A DNA stretch of 64,000 bases from Chitinophaga nivalis (GTDB lineage Bacteria; Bacteroidota; Bacteroidia; Chitinophagales; Chitinophagaceae), in the NCBI RefSeq assembly GCF_025989125.1, contig NZ_JAPDNR010000001.1, positions 8,048,087-8,112,086 on the forward strand. The letters are read 5' to 3'. Below are positions 35,021-43,769 of this stretch, in pieces (position 1 is the stretch's first letter; each line of letters begins with the position of its first letter). A program made the translations under genes and the position numbers. The notes under the pieces were generated by a model, which saw only the letters and a program-made list of their open reading frames with translations, ran no database searches and had not been told where the DNA came from.

Positions 35021-36013
35021 TTATATTCCCCAGAAATTTTCGCCGGGCACAATACCACTCTCCTGTCTGGCACTTCGCAGGATTGTTTCTTTATGCTGCG
35101 TAATGGCCTGTACAGCTGCTACCCACTCTTCATGGGAGATCGCCGGAATATCTGTACTGTACATCTCAAACCAGGAGTTGATCGCATCGGTGAATTTCCC
35201 CACCCACACCTGCGGATGCAGGTATAAACAATGGCGCAATACAATCCGGTAATTCAATAAACTATGATCAGATAACCAGCTGGGAAATAAAGAACTCCGG
35301 CTGAAAGCCACATCAAACTGGGTACCGATGGATTCATACCCGGAAATCTTAAACGGATAATCCGGTACAATGTCCCAGTAATTCACCACCCGTATAATCC
35401 TGGCCGTAGCTCCGGCAGCCTGACAGGCTGCTGCCCAGTTACTATCCCCCACCCGGGCACTGGCAAAATTGATGGTTTTAACCGGCAACGCCGGCCGGCT
35501 GACACGTGCATCCAGCGTAAACAACTGGGATAAAGCGCCACCAAGACTATGTCCGGTAATATACACCTCGCCCGGATCTTCCGGTAATAAACTGAATACC
35601 TGCTGCTGCATAGAGTGCTGCATCGTACCACCTATTCCTGAATAAATACCATAGAAACCACTGCTAACATTCGGTACCGGCGAAACGCTGTTGTGATAAG
35701 GCTGAAACGGCACAAAACTCCAGAACAGATCATCAAACAAATCGGAATACGATTTGGTACCGCGGAAAGCGACAATGTATCGCTTCAACAATGGGTTGGG
35801 ACCATGGTACTTGAAGATCAGCCCAAAACGTTCTTCCTGTCCCCACTCCCCAAACCATTCGTTCCAGCCCGTAAAGCGGGCATAGATCTTATAATCAGGT
35901 GGAGGAATAACGGTCTTACCTTCAAAATCGTCATAAGCGGCTACAGAAGCGGTAGCCAATGCCAATGTTAATGGAGGATAGAGGGAAATGGCCTCCTGTG
36001 TTGTCGGATTCAT
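35021..36013 (-). CDS. Class 3 lipase-family protein, possible tail cargo
   Basis: 330 aa. Alpha/beta-hydrolase fold of the class 3 lipases: Y-I-V-A-F-R-G-T at ~79-86, nucleophile elbow G-H-S156-L-G-G, likely acid D214 or D218 (N-Y-W-D-I-V-P-D) and base H250 (S-D-H-S-L-L). No signal peptide or lipobox, so it is cytosolic or delivered by another route. It converges on the tail operon across a shared terminator and lies between it and the tRNA remnant. A phospholipase effector loaded into or associated with the particle is one idea; an unrelated metabolic lipase is as likely. Confidence 0.85.
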   Translation of the reverse strand: MNPTTQEAISLYPPLTLALATASVAAYDDFEGKTVIPPPDYKIYARFTGWNEWFGEWGQEERFGLIFKYHGPNPLLKRYIVAFRGTKSYSDLFDDLFWSFVPFQPYHNSVSPVPNVSSGFYGIYSGIGGTMQHSMQQQVFSLLPEDPGEVYITGHSLGGALSQLFTLDARVSRPALPVKTINFASARVGDSNWAAACQAAGATARIIRVVNYWDIVPDYPFKISGYESIGTQFDVAFSRSSLFPSWLSDHSLLNYRIVLRHCLYLHPQVWVGKFTDAINSWFEMYSTDIPAISHEEWVAAVQAITQHKETILRSARQESGIVPGENFWGI

Positions 36014-36233
36014 GCTCTTTATTTAAGGTTATTAATGAATCGATATGAATGAGGGTGCAATATTTTTAACGGGGAGGAGATGGTGCTGTATCCAACGATC
36101 AGTTGTTGTGTTAATCTGTTAACAGGCGGGGGAATAAATCCTGATTCTAATATAGAGAAAAAATGCAAGAATATTTTCGCCGGAGCGGGATTTAAAAGTA
36201 GCAACCTGCTGGTAGCAAGAAAAATAAGGACAT

Positions 36234-36271
36234 AAAAAAAGAGAAGATCTGTGCAGATCTTCTCTTTTTTT
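36234..36271 (-). terminator. Displaced terminator of the original tRNA-Gln
   Basis: Hairpin with 17-bp stem (36234-36250 with 36255-36271) and a long T run on the minus strand. Its stem core is almost the same as the terminator of tRNA-Gln at 54017 (AGAGAAGATC and complement), so it is probably the ancestral terminator of the interrupted tRNA-Gln gene. Confidence 0.8.
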
Positions 36272-36295
36272 TGTTGCCCAACCTGGATTCGAACC
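36269..36295 (-). repeat. Island border, attachment-site copy 1 (tRNA-Gln 3' remnant)
   Basis: 27-bp exact direct repeat of 41325-41351. Bases 36275-36295 are the 3' 21 nucleotides of a tRNA-Gln (T arm and acceptor); the 5' part of the tRNA is missing and the sequence diverges at 36296. This is the signature of integration at a tRNA 3' end. Confidence 0.85.
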
Positions 36296-36427
36296 TTCTT
36301 CTAACGGGTTTACGAAGATTAGTAACCGTAAGTATATACCACTTAACAACTTAGGTGAAAAGCAAAAATTATAATCCAATGTCGAGACACAAGCAGTACG
36401 ATCCATACATTGTTGATCAAACTGACC

Positions 36428-38416
36428 TTATAACCGAAGAGTTTCCAATATCTCGTCCATACGCTTAAGGGTATGCGCGGGGTTGGCCTCCCTAAGTTTA
36501 AGCCTTTCAAATACCATTTCCCTATCAACGCGTTCTTTCAGCAAATCCTTATTACCCTCACTAATACTGCCGGTACGCTCCTGTAGCATTTCCAATACTT
36601 CAAACAAAGAGTCCACTTTCGTAATAACCACCGCATCATATACTTCCTGCACACCCAGTATTTCGGCCGTATAAGCCATCCTTGCAATTACCGGTGTATA
36701 ATATTTTATGTTGCCCGAAAACCTATTTTGTCTGATAATTTTATCTAATACCTCTTTGAAAAACAAAATATCCTCGTCAACAGAGGTCTCTCCAATGCCT
36801 CGCTCAAAATAGGGAATGGTAGCAGCATACAGGAAAGACTCTCTAGCCGCCGCTGAGCCAAAGTTCTCTGTCTGCACATTCCATCCTTCAAAATTGGTAC
36901 AATACTCATCTAGTAACGACTGATACTGTTTTCGCGGATCCGACAATAGTACAATTACATTTGCAGTTATATTGAGATTTTCTGTTGCCCTTTCGTCAAA
37001 TACGCCAAGCCAAATGTACTTATCGGCTTTAAGGTGCTGCTTTAGAATCTCCAACAGTCGCTTCTTATTTTCATCTGTATCATTTATACCATCCAGCAAC
37101 CCTGTAATAAATTTTACCCTGTAAAAACTAAATTTCTTTTCTAACAGCTCAATTTGGTCTGTCACTGGGATACTAGCAATCAGAGGCTTGAGCAATGTCC
37201 TAAAAAATTCAAGTTCTATATTGCAATGAGCCGCATATGCGGGATGCCCGTTGGACTCGGGCCGCTGTTCAAATAACCAATCAGCAATATAAATCGGCGA
37301 GGCTACTTCTTTAATCAATGTAACTATTTCCCTACCCAATACAGGCTTATATACCTTCCATTCTTGCAATGCCAACCTCCTACTTTGCATAAGCTCGTTT
37401 TTTTCCTTGAAAATTTCGGAAGCAGACCCGGAGCTGTCTTGCTCATACTGGGTTAACATCTGCCACGAATATCTCAATAGATGAAAAAATTTATCAAGCA
37501 GCAAAAGGGCAAGCTCCGATGGCGGGGTCTTAAGATCTTTTTTTCCACTAATCAAAGCGGAAAGTATATCCCTTATCTTTTCGTCGGTTTTGATAGCATT
37601 CAAAGCGGCTGCCTGCAGTATTGGGTGGCGAAGGTTATCCCAATACTGGATCCACATCGCAACATTTCTTTCTCGCAGCACGTATCCTTTCAAGGAGAAC
37701 TCTTCTGAAAATGTCAGATGCTGACTAATCACCTGCATACGTTTGAGCAACGCCCATTCCATTGGTTCCGTTACACTAGTTTCCGGCCGGCAGTATTGCT
37801 CAAAAATATAGTCTTCATGTTGCAAATGTACCATCATTTTTTCGGGCCTTTCCTCTCCTCTCGTCCAAGCCAACCAGTCACTCTCTAGCCATTTATTTGG
37901 CAGAAGAGTAATAAAGAACCTTATGAAATTATAGAGTAACTCGGTGTTTTTAATAATTGTAAGTACTTGCTTGCAATCAAGTGGTCTACTTATTTCCGCT
38001 ATGGCATTGGCCCATTGCTCTTCCAACCAGGCCTGCATCCATTTGTCTGCTTCTGAAATGTAAAACCTATCATAATCCATTTTCAGGGCCACTTTAAACA
38101 GCCGTGCCCAAACTTCATTTAATATTGCAGAGGCAGATTTATCTTCAAAAATGCCAACATATACGGAGTCAAGCGAAATGATCCGATCCAATTCTGCTCC
38201 TACCGCAGGATCTAGATCAAAGTAATCGGTTGTCAGACTTTGATCAACTGTCCTATTATCCAATGAGGCCAGTGCAATCTGAGCAAACTTTATCATTGAT
38301 GGCTTAAGTATTGCAGGCAACCCGGCACCGTTCAAAAAAGTTATAAAACGATCCTGACGCTCCCGCACCAGCAAGGTATCAATATGTATGGTTAGATATT
38401 CACTCTTTGTTATCAT
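36428..38416 (-). CDS. Large helical protein of the tRNA-Gln island, third gene of the PLD-like operon
   Basis: 662 aa from the ATG at 38416, which overlaps the preceding gene's stop (TAATG); an in-frame start at 38449 would add 11 residues. Almost entirely helical, with many tryptophans and leucines (E-A-D-K-W-M-Q-A-W-L-E-E-Q-W, L-L-L-D-K-F-F-H-L-L-R-Y-S-W). No Walker, HNH, HEPN or TIR motif was found by eye. Its place after two PLD-like genes with overlapping starts implies a complex; a sensor or scaffold is a fair guess. I do not recognise the family. Confidence 0.75.
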   Translation of the reverse strand: MITKSEYLTIHIDTLLVRERQDRFITFLNGAGLPAILKPSMIKFAQIALASLDNRTVDQSLTTDYFDLDPAVGAELDRIISLDSVYVGIFEDKSASAILNEVWARLFKVALKMDYDRFYISEADKWMQAWLEEQWANAIAEISRPLDCKQVLTIIKNTELLYNFIRFFITLLPNKWLESDWLAWTRGEERPEKMMVHLQHEDYIFEQYCRPETSVTEPMEWALLKRMQVISQHLTFSEEFSLKGYVLRERNVAMWIQYWDNLRHPILQAAALNAIKTDEKIRDILSALISGKKDLKTPPSELALLLLDKFFHLLRYSWQMLTQYEQDSSGSASEIFKEKNELMQSRRLALQEWKVYKPVLGREIVTLIKEVASPIYIADWLFEQRPESNGHPAYAAHCNIELEFFRTLLKPLIASIPVTDQIELLEKKFSFYRVKFITGLLDGINDTDENKKRLLEILKQHLKADKYIWLGVFDERATENLNITANVIVLLSDPRKQYQSLLDEYCTNFEGWNVQTENFGSAAARESFLYAATIPYFERGIGETSVDEDILFFKEVLDKIIRQNRFSGNIKYYTPVIARMAYTAEILGVQEVYDAVVITKVDSLFEVLEMLQERTGSISEGNKDLLKERVDREMVFERLKLREANPAHTLKRMDEILETLRL

Positions 38417-39009
38417 TACAAGTATAGGTTTTTTACTGCTATCTCGCAATTGCTTGCTTGTAACCAGTAAATATCAAATAATTGTCGCATAAAAGACTGC
38501 GTTGCATGGTCTTTGACAGAATAAATACCTGTTGAACCTTGGACGGAAATATGATGACCAATAGGAGCCTCTACTAAATAAAAATTGGTTTTATCAATTA
38601 TTAGCATTCGATCATGGAACCACCAATTTTCCATAGTTGTATTTGATTTATTAACTACGCGAAGACCAAAGCGAACTTGCCGACTGGCAGGAATCACTAT
38701 CTGCATGGCATTTTCTACTGCCTGTAAATATGGATTTCCTCTTGTCATGCCCTTCTGTGTTAATAACTTAATGGTAACTTGCAGTTGTACAGAGGTAAAG
38801 ATTATTGCATCGCCTGGAGTTCCTGACGGCACGTTAAAATAAGGATTCCAAATTTCAATGAAGGATTTTGCACCTGCAATAAGTTGTTGATATAGCAAAG
38901 GTGGATCGACAGGAAATGACTCCTTATGGTAGAACCAATAAACAGGCTGACCATCATCATGCATTCGTGTCGTATTATTAGGGTTAGTCGGAAATATTGG
39001 CCGGCTCAT
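38416..39009 (-). CDS. PLD-superfamily-like protein with one HDR motif, island gene 2
   Basis: 197 aa. Two landmarks of a phospholipase-D half-site: A-G-A-K-S-F-I-E-I-W-N-P-Y-F at 46-59 and W-F-H132-D133-R134-M-L-I-I-D139 at 130-139. The canonical motif is H-x-K-x4-D; lysine is replaced by arginine and x is D. One motif only, so a working active site would need a second subunit. The start overlaps the preceding gene's stop by 4 bases (ATGA). PLD proteins of this size in defence loci include DNA or RNA nucleases. Confidence 0.7.
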   Translation of the reverse strand: MSRPIFPTNPNNTTRMHDDGQPVYWFYHKESFPVDPPLLYQQLIAGAKSFIEIWNPYFNVPSGTPGDAIIFTSVQLQVTIKLLTQKGMTRGNPYLQAVENAMQIVIPASRQVRFGLRVVNKSNTTMENWWFHDRMLIIDKTNFYLVEAPIGHHISVQGSTGIYSVKDHATQSFMRQLFDIYWLQASNCEIAVKNLYL

Positions 39010-40571
39010 AATTCCTTGCTATTAATATACTCCATTAAAGTCACGCTTTCCTTCCAAAACCACTTTTCTACCTGATCTACAACCTGCAGATCACTCGAAT
39101 TTGGAATTTTCCCAATACAGCCGGCTCGTTTGCCGATTTCAGCGAAAGAGGTTCCCAGAAAATAAGCATTGGTATCGGTAATAATAAAACGATCATGTAG
39201 GGTAGATCCCATAAGCATTTTACATTCTATTTTTTGATAAGGCTTTTTGTTATACTCCTCTATGGCGTCATATAATTTCTGAGCTTCCTCCTTATTAACA
39301 AAGTCTTTGCCTTTACAATTAAGGATCCGCAAGGTGACCGATATATTTTTTATTTGATAGGCGTATTCAATCAAATCATTTACCATGAAATAGGGATCCA
39401 CCAAGTAGCAACTATCCTTTGCTTGGTTGATAATTTCCTTAACGATCTTTCGTGCTTTCGTCTTGGTTTCAACTTTATCTACCTCAGTTTGGCCAGCAGC
39501 AAAAAAATGAAATTCATTCCTTCTCTGATGCCTCTGAAACTGCCTGCTTTTTTCTCCTGTTTTAAAATAGTAAGTTTCGTTCAGTTGCTCAGCATCTCCC
39601 ACCTTCACGGTTTGTTCAGTTGAATATTTTTGAATGATAACCGGGTTTTCTCCCTCTCTGTTGATTTTAAGTTTAGAGTGCCCAATCGATACGCCGAAGT
39701 TGATACGATGTATGAAAGCCGCCTTTGGCAGCATAGCAATCAAATGTTTACTTTTATTATAGACCCTTGTTTCGATCATTCCCGGTTTATGCGGCAAATT
39801 CAAAAAGCCAATTTTCTCGTTGATATCGAAGGTCCCATCAAAAGCAATTTCATCGCCATGCCAATCAGTAATATGGATAGAGAGCAGCTCGTTCTTGATT
39901 CCTTGCCGCAGCAATAAATTGTAGATGATACCTTCCGGGTTAGATTGATGTGTAAAATTCAGTTTTCTAAAGTAGGGATTAGGCAACGATAGATACATAT
40001 TGCCTATATGCTCAGGAAAGGTAAAGAGATCAAAACCCAGCCACTCAGAGGTAAGTTTACTAATTATTTCCTTTTCCTTGCCGGTTGTTTGTTGAAACTT
40101 CTGCTGCACCACCCTATCTGTATCAATTTGCGTCCATACTAAAAGGCCAGAATCTCTTTTGGGCAAGATTGCGCCGACCCCCTCGGTAGTATAAATATTG
40201 GAGGGCAAAACTAAAGGGGAGGCTCCCGCAGGCTCCATCGAGAACTTCCCGTTTATAAAATGATCGGTAATATCTACCGCTTTACCTTGCTGTAAAGGGT
40301 TCTTAAAATACTCGATGGCTTTACCAACATCAGCCATTTCTTCCACCACCAGGTTAAGCTTGTAGATATCCCATTTCCCTTCCAATTTCGGTCTAATAGT
40401 TCTATATTTATACCAAGTCTGGTCTGGAATTTTATAAGGTAGAAATTCCTCCGGCAAAAGTTCAATTACAGAAAAGACATGGTACCACTTCTTTGTCACT
40501 ACATCTTCTGCAACGATCGCTGTTCTCATTGCCTTTGTGTAAAACGGCATTATTTCTTCGAGCAAATCCAT
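39006..40571 (-). CDS. PLD-superfamily protein with N-terminal unknown domain, island gene 1 (VPA1262-like)
   Basis: 521 aa. The C-terminal part (~373-490) has A-R-K-I-V-K-E-I-I, C-Y-L-V-D-P-Y-F at 388-395 and L-H459-D460-R461-F-I-I-T-D466, a single HDR-type PLD half-site like that of gene 2. The N-terminal ~370 residues are not a fold I recognise; as a whole it recalls proteins annotated as VPA1262 family, from memory only. It is the first gene of the three-gene operon, translationally coupled to gene 2, and its DNA is visibly more A/T-rich than flanking genes. Confidence 0.7.
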   Translation of the reverse strand: MDLLEEIMPFYTKAMRTAIVAEDVVTKKWYHVFSVIELLPEEFLPYKIPDQTWYKYRTIRPKLEGKWDIYKLNLVVEEMADVGKAIEYFKNPLQQGKAVDITDHFINGKFSMEPAGASPLVLPSNIYTTEGVGAILPKRDSGLLVWTQIDTDRVVQQKFQQTTGKEKEIISKLTSEWLGFDLFTFPEHIGNMYLSLPNPYFRKLNFTHQSNPEGIIYNLLLRQGIKNELLSIHITDWHGDEIAFDGTFDINEKIGFLNLPHKPGMIETRVYNKSKHLIAMLPKAAFIHRINFGVSIGHSKLKINREGENPVIIQKYSTEQTVKVGDAEQLNETYYFKTGEKSRQFQRHQRRNEFHFFAAGQTEVDKVETKTKARKIVKEIINQAKDSCYLVDPYFMVNDLIEYAYQIKNISVTLRILNCKGKDFVNKEEAQKLYDAIEEYNKKPYQKIECKMLMGSTLHDRFIITDTNAYFLGTSFAEIGKRAGCIGKIPNSSDLQVVDQVEKWFWKESVTLMEYINSKEL

Positions 40572-41287
40572 AAATAAGAAGCCTGTTAGATATAAATAAA
40601 AATAACCCCATATTTCCTTTTTCTGAAATGAATTTTCCAGGATCTACATACTTTGTTTGGGACCATTCAACTTCCCTTTCAGAACCCATTGTGCCAGTTA
40701 CAGTAAAATATGAAGCCGCCCTTGACTGGTTTGACAGCTACACATGATCTTCATATTCCTCAGAGTTATCGACAGGAAATACTGATCGGTATATATATTA
40801 ATAACACGTTATTCACCTCTTAAATCTTGGGGAGTAACATAAAATTGTTAATGGTATACCTGATCAGGAAACTCGTTTTTCCTCAGTCCAGGAAAAAACA
40901 TTGTGTAAATCTAAACTCCAAAATTTCAACCCCAATTTCGATAATTCAATGTGTGTTTGCGAAGATTAGACTAATCAAGTATAAGAAGAAAAACACAACC
41001 GATTTCGAGACTTTTAAGAACGTTCTTCAATGTTTGTACGACTTGGCTAAAATATCACAAGAATGCTTAGTAGGAAGCAAGGGTTCTAATATAGTTTACT
41101 CGAAGCTCCCTGGATTACAAATTTTCAAGAAACATGAGAAGTGAACAATATGTTATTTATCCGATAATCAGATATATTTTTTTGATTATTATAACAAGAA
41201 TATTATTATAAAATAGTACCGTAAAAAATTAAAGGAGAGTATTGAATGCGTGTATGAGTATATGATAGTCAGTCGTCTAAAAAAGAA
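40572..41287. other. Right part of the island, no clear gene
   Basis: Strongly A/T-rich. A plus-strand ORF from the ATG at 40851 to 41144 (98 aa, basic, e.g. F-E-T-F-K-N-V-L-Q-C-L-Y-D-L) could be a small gene or remnant; coding character is weak and I do not call it. The string GTTTGCGAAGATTAG at 40957-40971 resembles GTTTACGAAGATTAG at 36308-36322 near the opposite end of the island. The PLD operon promoter must lie near 40572-40750. Confidence 0.4.
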
Positions 41288-41328
41288 AAAACGTGATACA
41301 ATTTAACTATAAAATTGTATCACGTTTT
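41288..41328 (-). terminator. Terminator of tRNA-Gln(TTG), brought in with the island
   Basis: 17-bp perfect stem (41288-41304 with 41312-41328) just past the tRNA 3' end on the minus strand. Its sequence differs from the terminator family at 36234 and 53981, fitting an island-supplied replacement. Confidence 0.8.
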
Positions 41329-41351
41329 GTTGCCCAACCTGGATTCGAACC
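41325..41351 (-). repeat. Island border, attachment-site copy 2 (inside intact tRNA-Gln)
   Basis: Exact 27-bp direct repeat of 36269-36295, forming the 3' part of the complete tRNA-Gln. The two copies bound 5,056 bases plus one repeat, which is the island. Confidence 0.85.
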
Positions 41352-41400
41352 AAGACAAACAGAACCAAAATCTGTCGTACTACCTTTATACTATTGGGCA
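41330..41400 (-). tRNA. tRNA-Gln, anticodon TTG (island-restored)
   Basis: Minus-strand cloverleaf: acceptor TGCCCAA (41400-41394) pairs with 41337-41331, T arm GGTTCGAATCC, anticodon stem ACAGA/TCTGT with loop TTTTGGT giving TTG. Differs at three positions from the second TTG copy at 54017-54087. Confidence 0.95.
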
Positions 41401-41556
41401 CCGTTAAACGGGACGCAAATGTAATACTTTTTCCATAAAAAACAAGTGTGGGAGAAAAATATCAAAAAAAATAATCGCGTATACACGTACACGTTACCCT
41501 GCCGGAACCGGCAATAGTCACGATATAATGACCACCTATCCGATCATACCGACCTC

Positions 41557-42039
41557 CTATTTCATGACAGCACCGGCGGCAATACCCACTGCGATAGCAT
41601 CTTCCACACCACCTACAGCAGCATCCCTTACCTTTAGTTTTTTACCGGCATATTGCCGCAGGTAAAAGAAGGCATAGGCGCCGGCCACCGCTGCTGCAGC
41701 GCCAATCAGTGCGCCCTGCCATGCCTTGTCTCCTTTCGCCTGGTACAAGGTAGCTCCTACCAGGCCGCCGGAAAGCGCCCGCCCTGTCAGACCGGTTACT
41801 GTAGTACGGTCACCTGTAGACGGCGCCTTATCGATCACCAGTTCACCCGCCGCCATGGTCTGCAGGAATTTACCGGTAGCCTCTTTTTTCATAAATCCCA
41901 ATGGCGATTTATTCAGTTCCCGGGAAGGATGTTTATTCACATAATAGCTGGCAAAAGCAGGGCCCATCGCACCACGCATACCGCTCACAATGCCCAGTCC
42001 CAGCACCCGGATGAAGGTAGATATCGTTACTTTTTTCAT
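41557..42039 (-). CDS. DUF4126 membrane protein
   Basis: 160 aa, several short hydrophobic segments rich in glycine and alanine (I-R-V-L-G-L-G-I-V-S-G-M-R, A-L-I-G-A-A-A-A-V-A-G-A-Y-A-F-F-Y, A-V-G-I-A-A-G-A-V). The early S-G-M-R-G-A-M-G-P-A and the D-A-A-V-G-G-V-E-D-A-I-A-V-G motif are those of DUF4126. Function not known. It starts 16 bases after the stop of the MFS gene on the same strand. Confidence 0.75.
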   Translation of the reverse strand: MKKVTISTFIRVLGLGIVSGMRGAMGPAFASYYVNKHPSRELNKSPLGFMKKEATGKFLQTMAAGELVIDKAPSTGDRTTVTGLTGRALSGGLVGATLYQAKGDKAWQGALIGAAAAVAGAYAFFYLRQYAGKKLKVRDAAVGGVEDAIAVGIAAGAVMK

Positions 42040-42055
42040 ACCGGCAACGCAACAA

Positions 42056-43222
42056 TCATTGTGCCATGCACGGCACCTTAGCCGCCGCCGGCCGTAACCT
42101 GCTACGCCAGTACATTACCAGCAATGCTGCCCCGCCAAACACCATACCCGTCCACGGGGTATATTGTACCCCATATGAGGCAATGACCATCCCACTGACT
42201 GCCGTCCCTACCGAAACGCCCAGGTTACCACAGGAGGTAGAAAAGCTATTGGCAAACTCCAATGCCTCCGGAGCAGCAGCAATAATGTAGGCGGAAGCAG
42301 TCAGGAAGCAGGGAGCATAAAACAATCCCCATAGGCCAATCATGAAGATCGTCAGCAGCTGATTATCGCCGGCATAATACAGCCCTACAGGGAGCAACAA
42401 CGTACCCGCCAGAAAAAAAGCCGTGGTACCGGCCACACTTTTCCCCAGCATTTTCCCGGCCAGCCGGTTACCCAATACGCCTGTAATACCAAACAACAAC
42501 ATCATGCTGCTGATCATGGCGGTATCCATATGCTTTACCTTTCCCAGGTAGTCGGCAAAATAGCTGTAGCTGCAAAACCAGGCGCCAATCATCAAAAAAT
42601 TCATCACGGCACTCAGCAGGAAATTGGGCTGGGTAAGCACCCGCAGCTGTGCCCCATACGACTTCCGGACGGTTACCGGCATAGGCGGCAGTAGCCATAA
42701 TATAGCTACCAATGCGATCCCGCTCATCAGTGCCTGCAGCCCAAAGGAGGCCTGCCAGCCATATACACCCGCCAGCCAGGTGGCTACCGGCAAAGTAGTT
42801 ACCGTTGCCAGACTAATACCACCCAGCACCACCGCCATCAGCCGGTGCGCTTCGCCTTTACCGGCATTACTAACGGCAACGGCTATGGCAGTAGAAATAA
42901 ATACCGGCTGCAAAAATGCCGGCAATACCCTTACCAACAGCAATAACCAGAATGGTGGAGACAACAGGGATACCATACCTGCAAGCAGAAAAATACCGAT
43001 ACTGAGTGCCATCACATTCCGGCGGTCAAAACGCGCAGCCAATAATGTCATAAAGGGTCCCGTCAAGGCAATCACCAATGCGAAAGCACTCAATAAAATA
43101 CCCGCCCTGTCTATACTGATACCGTAGTGGGCTGCTACCTGCGGCAGTATACCAATGATGCCGAATTCCGTCGTAATAATACTCACCAGGCCCAGACAAC
43201 CGATGTATGCAATTTTATTCAT
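42056..43222 (-). CDS. MFS efflux transporter (AraJ/DHA1 type)
   Basis: 388 aa from M-N-K-I-A-Y at 43222; the longer frame to 43438 would run across the divergent promoter and the regulator gene and is rejected. Twelve hydrophobic spans, motif A as L-A-A-R-F-D-R-R-N between spans 2 and 3, and the DHA1 pattern Q-V-A-A-H-Y-G-I in the first loop. Divergent with an HxlR regulator, a standard arrangement for a drug or metabolite exporter induced by its substrate. Confidence 0.9.
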   Translation of the reverse strand: MNKIAYIGCLGLVSIITTEFGIIGILPQVAAHYGISIDRAGILLSAFALVIALTGPFMTLLAARFDRRNVMALSIGIFLLAGMVSLLSPPFWLLLLVRVLPAFLQPVFISTAIAVAVSNAGKGEAHRLMAVVLGGISLATVTTLPVATWLAGVYGWQASFGLQALMSGIALVAILWLLPPMPVTVRKSYGAQLRVLTQPNFLLSAVMNFLMIGAWFCSYSYFADYLGKVKHMDTAMISSMMLLFGITGVLGNRLAGKMLGKSVAGTTAFFLAGTLLLPVGLYYAGDNQLLTIFMIGLWGLFYAPCFLTASAYIIAAAPEALEFANSFSTSCGNLGVSVGTAVSGMVIASYGVQYTPWTGMVFGGAALLVMYWRSRLRPAAAKVPCMAQ

Positions 43223-43316
43223 GATACTAACTGATATAAGCCTGTAAAAGTAGATAGATACTTTATTGGTAAATTGCAGTGCAGCCCATTGTATGCCGCT
43301 AACAAAAAAGTGTGTA

Positions 43317-43682
43317 ATGACTAAAAGAAAAGAACAATCGACCAACAGCCTGAACAAACAGCTGATGGCCGGCAACTGCGACCTGGTACACGCCATCGAC
43401 CTGATCGGCGGCAGGTGGAAACTCGTTATTCTGAGCAATCTGGAAACAGCCGCGGTACGTTTCAGCGAACTGAAAAGACTGATTCCTCAGATCTCAGAAC
43501 GAATGCTGGTACTACAATTAAAAGAGATGGAGAAAGCCGGATTGATCACCCGTACCGCCTATGCTACGGTACCTCCCTGTGTTGCTTACAGCCTGACGGC
43601 TATCGGGAAAGAACTGATGCCCATCTGGCAACAGCTGAGCCAATGGGGGAGCAAACATAAAACCGTGAATAACGAGGGATAG
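43317..43682 (+). CDS. HxlR-family winged-helix regulator
   Basis: 121 aa from M-T-K-R-K-E at 43317 (an earlier in-frame codon at 43266 is weaker). HxlR motifs: C-D-L-V-H-A-I-D-L-I-G-G-R-W-K-L-V-I-L, F-S-E-L-K-R-L-I-P-Q-I-S-E-R-M-L, and Y-S-L-T-A-I-G-K-E-L. The cysteine in C-D/C-P position is the residue often sensing oxidants or electrophiles. It should control the divergent MFS gene 95 bases away. Confidence 0.93.
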   Translation: MTKRKEQSTNSLNKQLMAGNCDLVHAIDLIGGRWKLVILSNLETAAVRFSELKRLIPQISERMLVLQLKEMEKAGLITRTAYATVPPCVAYSLTAIGKELMPIWQQLSQWGSKHKTVNNEG

Positions 43683-43769
43683 CGGGCTGGATTACCTGTG
43701 CCTGAGGATAACAATGGGCTAACAAACAATGGAGTAGCAAACAATGGACTTTTATCGTAGCGTGATAAA

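Noticed and set aside
34976..35227. Plus-strand ORF after the tail operon
   Set aside because: It is antisense to the lipase gene, begins in the terminator and has no coding character.
40462..40689. Minus-strand ORF of 75 codons before the 521-aa gene
   Set aside because: It overlaps the real gene in another frame and has no family-like motif after the overlap.
42056..43438. MFS ORF read from 43438
   Set aside because: The extra N-terminal part would cover the divergent HxlR gene and its promoter; M-N-K-I-A-Y at 43222 is a proper start.
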